Source of the DNA: an uncultured Gammaproteobacteria bacterium
GTDB lineage: Bacteria > Pseudomonadota > Gammaproteobacteria > Arenicellales > Poriferihabitantaceae
DNA length: 64,000 bases
Direction: 5' to 3'
NCBI GenBank assembly: GCA_947259885.1
Contig: CAMYNW010000007.1
Coordinates: 1 to 64,000, forward strand
The position numbers and the translations under genes are program-made. Below, one piece after another: positions 58,504 through 64,000 of this stretch (position 1 is its first letter; every line of letters begins with the position of its first letter). Below the pieces are notes generated by a model. The model was not told where the DNA came from. It searched no databases and saw only the letters and a program-made list of their open reading frames with translations.

Positions 58504-59517
58504 TCAGCCGGCACTTTGAATGACCCCGGCAGCCTTTAAGTCGACCTTGTCGGGATACCATATATCTTTGTGGGGGATACTGAATGCCTGCCTCAGAAAA
58601 TCCTCACTGATACCAATTTTACGCATCAGATCAATATCATACTGCTGCTCCCGCACCGGATCGTAAAACGGAAGGGCCTGATTCAGGTTGGCCATATCCA
58701 GAATATACTGATGAAACCCAAGACGTGCCCCCACTCCTAGCGTGCGACGATCACCGCCGAGAAATGCAAGGACACAGGCCGAACTGCACTCGGCCTCCAC
58801 ATGGGTATCGAGGTGATTGGCGGACACAATCTTTAACAGTCCTCTGCCTTCATAAATAGACCCACCGGGGCTCTCCAGTACCAGCCGGGTACCGCCAGGA
58901 TTGGCCAGCAGAAACTGTCGGAAATCCCTGGTAATGCCGAAATCGATCTCACCCCGGATTTCATAAATTCCGGCAACCGGATCAAATCTGAACTGATACT
59001 CAGGGCCAGGCTCATTGGATGCCTGGAGTTGCTGGCGGGTGTCAAAAATGATTGTCTGTACCGACTCCACCGCTGTGACAAGTAACAGCAGAACAGTTGC
59101 AAGCAGGCTGCCGAGCAGAATGTTTTTGACTCCAGCGTGGCCGTATCGATGATAGTGCCTCTCTGTAATCCGCATCATAAGGGCGCTGACCACGGGCAGC
59201 ACAAAGAGCTTTGGAACCAGCACCAATGCGATACCCGGAATCACGGTCAGCACTTCGGATCGCACCAACGGCAGTACCAGCAACAGATCCAGTGCTATAA
59301 GAACGGCAACAGGCAGGACGAAGCCCAGGCCCAGCTGGCGGAAGAGGGGACGGGCACTGTGTTCCAAGTTGCGTAGGACAGGTATTACCATGGTATCCGG
59401 GACAGGGCTCTTGATTTTACGCATTATGACCGTTAAGGTATCCATAGCGTTATTATCATAACCCACCAGAACTTCAGGCCATTTGCTTGGGCCAATTGCT
59501 TTCACGGTCCTGTACAT
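58504..59517 (-). CDS. Membrane-anchored ClpP-like (COG3904-type) protein
   Basis: A 337-residue protein with three N-terminal membrane segments (about 64-84, 91-112, 132-152) followed by a ClpP/crotonase-fold domain (about 180-320). That domain keeps the features of predicted periplasmic serine peptidases: ESPGGSIYEGRGL, the nucleophile region CSSACVLAFLGG (Ser246 between two Cys) and GFHQ with His269. Function and substrate are unknown. The start is uncertain; ATG at 59445 is an alternative. It is divergent from the pot-type operon (34 bases between starts), so the two may share a control region. It shares the high G+C of that block. Confidence 0.8.
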   Translation of the reverse strand: MYRTVKAIGPSKWPEVLVGYDNNAMDTLTVIMRKIKSPVPDTMVIPVLRNLEHSARPLFRQLGLGFVLPVAVLIALDLLLVLPLVRSEVLTVIPGIALVLVPKLFVLPVVSALMMRITERHYHRYGHAGVKNILLGSLLATVLLLLVTAVESVQTIIFDTRQQLQASNEPGPEYQFRFDPVAGIYEIRGEIDFGITRDFRQFLLANPGGTRLVLESPGGSIYEGRGLLKIVSANHLDTHVEAECSSACVLAFLGGDRRTLGVGARLGFHQYILDMANLNQALPFYDPVREQQYDIDLMRKIGISEDFLRQAFSIPHKDIWYPDKVDLKAAGVIQSAG

Positions 59518-59551
59518 AATTCCCCAAATCCTCTAAAAACAGAATCTGCCA

Positions 59552-60646
59552 ATGTCTAGTACAGAACCCCTTGTCCGTTTTGAAAATATACAGAAAAGTT
59601 ATGACGGACAGATCCTGGTCGTAAAGAACCTCAATCTCGACGTCGACACGGGTGAGTTTCTGACCATGCTGGGCCCTTCAGGGTCAGGTAAGACAACATG
59701 TCTTATGATGCTGGCGGGATTTGAGCCCGCCACCCATGGCGAGATTTTTCTTAAGGACCAGCCTATTAATCGCGTACCGCCACATAAGCGGGGCATAGGC
59801 ATGGTATTCCAGAATTATGCGCTTTTCCCGCACATGACGGTGGCGGAGAACCTGTCGTTTCCGTTGGAAGTGCGGAATATGGACAAGGCTGAGCGGGAAA
59901 CAAGGATCAATCGTGCACTTGATATGGTGCAACTGGGAAAATTTGGAGACCGCCGTCCGGCCCAGCTTTCCGGAGGCCAGGCACAGCGGGTCGCGGTAGC
60001 AAGGGCACTGGTGTTTGACCCGGACCTGGTCTTAATGGACGAACCACTCGGCGCACTGGATAAGAACCTTCGTGAACAGATGCAGTATGAAATCAAGCAT
60101 ATTCATGAAACACTGGGGGTCACTGTGGTTTATGTCACCCATGATCAAAGCGAAGCGCTCACCATGTCCAATCGGATCGCGGTATTTAATGACGGCGTGA
60201 TCCAGCAACTGGCGCCGCCATCCGCGCTGTATGAGAAGCCGGATAATGCATTTGTCGCGAACTTTATCGGTGAAAACAACCGACTGCTGGGGCGCGTTGC
60301 CAGCGTCGACGGCAACAGTTGCCGGGTTGACGTGGACGGCGGTGGTTCAGTGATTGCCAACCCGATCAACATCGATGGCGAAGGGTCGCGCACTACGCTT
60401 TCACTGCGGCCGGAACGGGTAAGTGTCAGACCTGATCCAGACTCCCAGCCTAATATTTTCGATGCGAAGGTGGAAGAACTGATCTATCTGGGCGACCACA
60501 TTCGCACCCGTGTGGGCGTATGTGGCCACAATGACTTCGTTATTAAAATTCCCAATTCCAGTGATCATGCCAGTCTCCAGGTCGGAGACGCAATCAAGGT
60601 CGGCTGGAATGTGGAGGACTGTCGTGCGCTGGATGCTTCGGATTGA
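59552..60646 (+). CDS. potA: Polyamine-type ABC importer ATPase
   Basis: Energises uptake with the permeases encoded downstream. It has 364 residues. ABC domain: Walker A LGPSGSGKTT, Q-loop VFQNYALFPHMTV, signature LSGGQAQRVAVARAL, Walker B VLMDEPLGALD and H-loop THDQSEAL. The C-terminal TOBE domain (about 245-355) contains LSLRPERV. It is PotA/PotG-like. Spermidine or putrescine is the family default, but other small solutes are possible. Confidence 0.88.
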   Translation: MSSTEPLVRFENIQKSYDGQILVVKNLNLDVDTGEFLTMLGPSGSGKTTCLMMLAGFEPATHGEIFLKDQPINRVPPHKRGIGMVFQNYALFPHMTVAENLSFPLEVRNMDKAERETRINRALDMVQLGKFGDRRPAQLSGGQAQRVAVARALVFDPDLVLMDEPLGALDKNLREQMQYEIKHIHETLGVTVVYVTHDQSEALTMSNRIAVFNDGVIQQLAPPSALYEKPDNAFVANFIGENNRLLGRVASVDGNSCRVDVDGGGSVIANPINIDGEGSRTTLSLRPERVSVRPDPDSQPNIFDAKVEELIYLGDHIRTRVGVCGHNDFVIKIPNSSDHASLQVGDAIKVGWNVEDCRALDASD

Positions 60647-60764
60647 TGCCGGCCAATGACATTTATCAAACTGTGCGCTTAAGTGCATTCAATACCATAG
60701 CCAATAGATAGGCTAACTTAAATTAATTATTCAACCTAACAAATATCCAGAGGAAAATAGAATC

Positions 60765-61859
60765 ATGAAAAAAGTGTTCAAACACACCCTGATCGCCAGC
60801 GCGATTTCGATCGGGCTTGTCGGTACGGCCGTTGCCAAAGACCTGGTAGTGGTTTCCTGGGGTGGCGCCTATACCGCCAGCCAGCAGGGCGCTTACCACG
60901 AGCCTTATATGGCGGCCAATCCAGACATCAAGATCATCAACGATGATTCGGCTAATGGCGCCGTTGCAAAGCTGCGTGCGATGCAGGAAGCTAACAACGT
61001 GACCTGGGATCTGGTGGACATGGTGGCAGCCGATGCCATCCTGAGCTGCGACGAGGGGCTGGTAGATGAAATCGATTTTGATACCGCCTTGGCCCCTGCG
61101 CCGGACGGCACCCCGGCGAGTGTCGACTTCGGTGATTTACTCGTATCTCCCTGTTTTATCCCGCAGATCGTTTATTCCACCACCTTCGGTTATCGTACCG
61201 ACCTGGTGGGAGACAACCCGCCGACCTCTATTGCCGACGTCTTTGATCTTGAAAAAATACCCGGCAAGCGCTCACTGGAGAAAAAGGCGATCAACAACCT
61301 AGAATGGGCATTGCTGGCGGACGGCGTACCGGCTGACCAGGTCTACGACATGCTCGGAACAGACGAAGGTGTTGCCCGCGCCTTCGCCAAACTTGACACC
61401 ATTAAGGACCAGGTTATCTGGTGGGAAAAAGGTGCCCAGACTCCGCAGCTGCTGGCTGATGGTGAAGTTGTGATAGGCTCCACTTACAATGGTCGGCTGT
61501 TCTCCGTTATAGAGGAAGAAAAGCAGCCCATTGCCATGATGTGGGACTGGCAGGTATTTGATCTCGATGGCTGGGTCGTACCTAAAGACGCGCCCAATAA
61601 GGCTGAGGTCATGGAGTATCTGAAATGGGCCACTGACACCCAGCGACTTGCGGATCAGGCCAAGTTCATCTCCTATGGTCCGGCGCGTGCCTCTTCAGCT
61701 CCACTGGTCGGCAAACACGCCACTCTTGGGATTGATATGGCACCGCATATGCCAACCGATCCGAACAATGCCAAAAACACCCTACTGTACAACTTTAATT
61801 TCTGGGCTGACAACGTTGACGACCTCAACGAACGGTTCACGGCATGGTTGAATCAGTAG
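60765..61859 (+). CDS. Periplasmic substrate-binding protein, PotD-type
   Basis: Solute receptor of the importer, 364 residues. A clear signal peptide ends AVA-KD at about 24 (MKKVFKHTLIASAISIGLVG core). The mature part begins LVVVSWGGAYTASQQGAYHEPYM and has the extracellular-binding fold of the COG0687 type (GSTYNGRLFSVIEEE, DGWVVPKDAPNKAEVMEYLKWA). It is only distantly like E. coli PotD, so the ligand is open. A good ribosome binding site (AGAGGA) precedes ATG. A strong hairpin follows the gene. Confidence 0.88.
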   Translation: MKKVFKHTLIASAISIGLVGTAVAKDLVVVSWGGAYTASQQGAYHEPYMAANPDIKIINDDSANGAVAKLRAMQEANNVTWDLVDMVAADAILSCDEGLVDEIDFDTALAPAPDGTPASVDFGDLLVSPCFIPQIVYSTTFGYRTDLVGDNPPTSIADVFDLEKIPGKRSLEKKAINNLEWALLADGVPADQVYDMLGTDEGVARAFAKLDTIKDQVIWWEKGAQTPQLLADGEVVIGSTYNGRLFSVIEEEKQPIAMMWDWQVFDLDGWVVPKDAPNKAEVMEYLKWATDTQRLADQAKFISYGPARASSAPLVGKHATLGIDMAPHMPTDPNNAKNTLLYNFNFWADNVDDLNERFTAWLNQ

Positions 61860-61876
61860 TCGTAGTTCGTTACTCC

Positions 61877-61904
61877 CTGCCGCCAGTCCACGGGCTGGCG
61901 GCAG
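61877..61904 (+). other. mRNA hairpin after the substrate-binding protein gene
   Basis: CTGCCGCCAG (61877-61886) pairs perfectly with CTGGCGGCAG (61895-61904) across an 8-base loop. No T run follows, so it is better read as an mRNA-stabilising or attenuating structure that keeps the receptor more abundant than the permeases. The last 89 bases before the permease gene show nothing else. Confidence 0.6.
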
Positions 61905-61993
61905 TTCCGCAGGTTATGGATCAACCCATTGTCCGTGCACTGACTGTGTGTTGATCCCTGACTTGGAAACCTGATTAGAGAAGCATTGGTTTA

Positions 61994-63274
61994 ATGAATA
62001 CAGACTTAGCGCAGAGCAATGTCAACGAAAGCGGCGAAATGATCACCGCCGATGGTGTTCCCCTCAGGATCAGCCTCCTGCGGGCAAAAAAGCGCGCACG
62101 CAACCGTGCCCTGCTGCTGGTTGCACCTTTGTTTCTTTTTATCCTGGTCACGTTCTTCATTCCAATTATTTCGATGCTGTTTCGCAGTGTAGAAAACCAG
62201 GTGGTGGGGGATGTGCTGCATCGTACGGTGCCCCTGCTGCAACAATGGGATGAACACGGCAGCGATCTGCCGAATGAAGAAATATACGCGGCACTCGCTG
62301 AAGATTTCAAGGAAGCCTTTGAAAACAAGAGCGCGGGTTCGGTAGGCCGCCGGTTAAATTATGAGCAATCCGGTTTTTCCGGTTTGTTCCGCAGCACCAA
62401 TCGCAAAGCGCGCAAACTCGAACCGCCTTTTAAGGAAGCCCTGATTAAAGTCGATAAGGACTGGGGCGATATAGATGTCTGGCGGGTACTGAAACGGGAA
62501 AGTGGCAGTTACACACTGTCATACTACCTGGCCGCCCTCGACTCCTCCTATACACCCACCGGAGAAGTCTACAAAAACGACGCAAGCAACAGCATCTACC
62601 TGCCCCTGTTCTGGCGCACGCTCTGGATGAGCCTGTTGATCACGGTACTGTGTCTGATTCTGGCTTATCCGATTTCATACCTGCTGTCTACGCTGCCGAT
62701 CAAAACCAGCAACCTGCTGATGATTCTGGTTCTGCTGCCCTTCTGGACGTCATTGCTGGTGCGAACCTCGGCCTGGATCGCCTTGTTACAAAAAGAAGGC
62801 GTCATCAACGACTTACTGGTCGCGATTAGATTTATCGGTGACGACCAGCGCCTGACCATGATCCATAACGCTACCGGCACCATTGTCGCCATGACCCACG
62901 TGCTTCTACCATTTATGGTGCTGCCACTGTACAGCGTGATGAAAACCATACCGCCGAGTTACATGCGGGCGGCGCGCTCACTGGGGGCGACGCCGTTTAC
63001 TGCCTTTGTCAGGATATATATGCCGAACACCGTGCCGGGCATTGGTGCCGGTGCGATACTGGTATTCATCATTTCCATCGGTTACTACATCACACCTGCA
63101 CTGGTGGGCGGCCAGAGCGGCACTCTGATCAGTAACTTCATCGCCTACCACCTCAGCTCATCGCTCAACTGGGGGCTGGCTGCAGCCCTTGGCACCATAC
63201 TGCTGGGCGCTGTCATGGTGTTGTATATCGTTTATGACAAGATTGTTGGTATCGACAATATGAAGATGGGTTAA
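61994..63274 (+). CDS. potB: ABC importer permease, PotB-type, with long periplasmic insert
   Basis: First membrane subunit, 426 residues against roughly 275-310 for typical PotB. After TM1 (about 37-57) comes a polar segment of nearly 150 residues (58-205), rich in Glu/Asp/Lys, before the usual five helices (from about 208). The EAA loop reads MRAARSLGATPFTAFVRIYMPNTVPG. The frame is clean and the insert is not low complexity, so it looks genuine; long TM1-TM2 loops occur in some relatives of this permease family. Ends 4 bases before the next permease gene. Confidence 0.85.
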   Translation: MNTDLAQSNVNESGEMITADGVPLRISLLRAKKRARNRALLLVAPLFLFILVTFFIPIISMLFRSVENQVVGDVLHRTVPLLQQWDEHGSDLPNEEIYAALAEDFKEAFENKSAGSVGRRLNYEQSGFSGLFRSTNRKARKLEPPFKEALIKVDKDWGDIDVWRVLKRESGSYTLSYYLAALDSSYTPTGEVYKNDASNSIYLPLFWRTLWMSLLITVLCLILAYPISYLLSTLPIKTSNLLMILVLLPFWTSLLVRTSAWIALLQKEGVINDLLVAIRFIGDDQRLTMIHNATGTIVAMTHVLLPFMVLPLYSVMKTIPPSYMRAARSLGATPFTAFVRIYMPNTVPGIGAGAILVFIISIGYYITPALVGGQSGTLISNFIAYHLSSSLNWGLAAALGTILLGAVMVLYIVYDKIVGIDNMKMG

Positions 63275-63278
63275 CGTT

Positions 63279-64000
63279 ATGGCATTACCACTCCACGCGA
63301 CCACCGGCGAGAAAATCTGGTATTACGTATACCGTGCCATCTGTGGGCTGATTTTCTTTTTTCTGATCGCGCCTATCGTGGTGGTCATACCGTTGTCATT
63401 CAATGCGGTGCCATTCTTCACCTTTACCCCTGAAATGCTGGCTTTTGACCCTGCGGGTTATTCACTCAAGTGGTACCAGGAGTTTTTCGGCAGCCTGAAC
63501 TGGCAGGGCGCGGTAAAAAACAGCTTTATACTTGCGGTCTTTTCGACCCTGATTGCCACGGTCCTCGGTACGATTGCTGCGCTGGGGCTCAGCCGTGCCG
63601 AAATGCCTGCTAAAACCCTGATCATGGGCATCCTGATTTCGCCTATGGTGGTCCCGATCATCATCGCGGCGGCGGGCATGTTCTTCTTTTACAGTGACAT
63701 CGGTCTCGCCTCCACACATTTCGGTGTGATTCTGGCCCACGCTGCTCTCGGCACTCCTTTCGTGGTCATCACCGTTACTGCGACCCTGGTTGGCTTTGAT
63801 CACAGCTTGACTCGCGCCGCCGCGATGCTGGGTGCAACGCCTACTCGGACATTTTTCAAGATCATCGTTCCGCTCATCCTGCCGGGCGTGATTTCCGGTG
63901 CCTTATTCGCTTTCGTCACCTCCTTTGACGAGGTGGTCGTAGTCCGTTTCGTTGGAAGCTATCAGCAACGCACGATTCCCTGGGCCATGTTCTCGGGACT
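63279..64000 (+). CDS. potC: ABC importer permease, PotC-type (partial, runs off the window)
   Basis: Second membrane subunit. The frame opens with ATG at 63279 (MALPLHATTGEKIWYYVYRAI) and is open to the end, 240 codons. Helix 1 is LIFFFLIAPIVVVIPLSF; the EAA motif reads RAAAMLGATPTRTFFKIIVPLILPGVISG. The stop codon is outside the window. It completes an ATPase, receptor, permease, permease order. Confidence 0.9.
   Translation, partial: MALPLHATTGEKIWYYVYRAICGLIFFFLIAPIVVVIPLSFNAVPFFTFTPEMLAFDPAGYSLKWYQEFFGSLNWQGAVKNSFILAVFSTLIATVLGTIAALGLSRAEMPAKTLIMGILISPMVVPIIIAAAGMFFFYSDIGLASTHFGVILAHAALGTPFVVITVTATLVGFDHSLTRAAAMLGATPTRTFFKIIVPLILPGVISGALFAFVTSFDEVVVVRFVGSYQQRTIPWAMFSG

Overview
The window looks like chromosome from a gammaproteobacterium that I cannot place below class level. 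The support is a set of gammaproteobacterial-type housekeeping genes: ppsR/ppsA, rimO, exeA-gspB, bamD/rluD, glyQ/glyS with gmhB and plsC, a two-subunit parC, and pdxA-rsmA. Coding density is high. Many neighbouring genes overlap by 1-4 bases (ATGA, TGATG, TAATG). I recognise no rRNA, tRNA or CRISPR array.

Layout. 0.1-11.4 kb: gmd, heat-shock clpB with a sigma-32-like promoter, rimO, the divergent pair ppsR/ppsA, gspB-exeA, a YfcE-like phosphoesterase and a small unknown gene. 11.6-14.2 kb: glmU (broken by a frameshift) and exbB-exbD. 14.2-23.5 kb: a minus-strand surface-polysaccharide block with two GT2 and two GT4 glycosyltransferases, a decayed GT2 pseudogene cut by an intact IS4-family element with perfect 9-bp target duplications, an FkbM-type methyltransferase and a Wzm/Wzt export transporter. 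23.6-26.5 kb: atl-like gene, aspartic protease, pdxA, rsmA. 26.5-36.4 kb: a long minus-strand run comEC-galE-pgi-glyQ-glyS-mazG-like-gmhB-plsC. 36.5-42.5 kb: DUF2062 gene, mscL, groES-groEL under a CIRCE operator, an ABC-F ATPase and fxsA. 42.7-46.6 kb: a DsbD with a duplicated N-terminal domain, a TlpA-like thioredoxin and a zinc metallopeptidase. 46.6-58.4 kb: moaE/moaD/moaB, a prolyl-tRNA deacylase, parC, purC, bamD, rluD, a rhomboid protease, nadC, an acyl-CoA-ligase-like enzyme and thrC (with an in-frame amber codon). 58.5-64 kb: a membrane-anchored ClpP-like protein and a polyamine-type ABC importer whose last gene runs off the window.

How the genes work together. Gmd makes a GDP-sugar precursor, the 14-23 kb glycosyltransferases would build a glycan, and Wzm/Wzt would export it. 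GmhB and GalE feed lipopolysaccharide and sugar-nucleotide pathways, and PlsC makes phosphatidic acid. ClpB and GroESL form a chaperone set that seems to use two control logics: a sigma-32-type promoter for clpB, and a CIRCE/HrcA-type operator overlapping a sigma-70-type promoter for groESL. DsbD and TlpA form a periplasmic thiol-redox pair.

Most of the window is ordinary core genome and I see no convincing new multi-gene system. The points worth a second look are the two lesions in normally conserved genes (a probable 26-base deletion in glmU and an amber codon in thrC), the IS element inside an already decayed glycosyltransferase gene, CIRCE control of groESL, the duplicated DsbD sensor domain, an mscL terminator that lies inside the 3' end of the opposing gene, and a few protease or unknown genes in unusual neighbourhoods.
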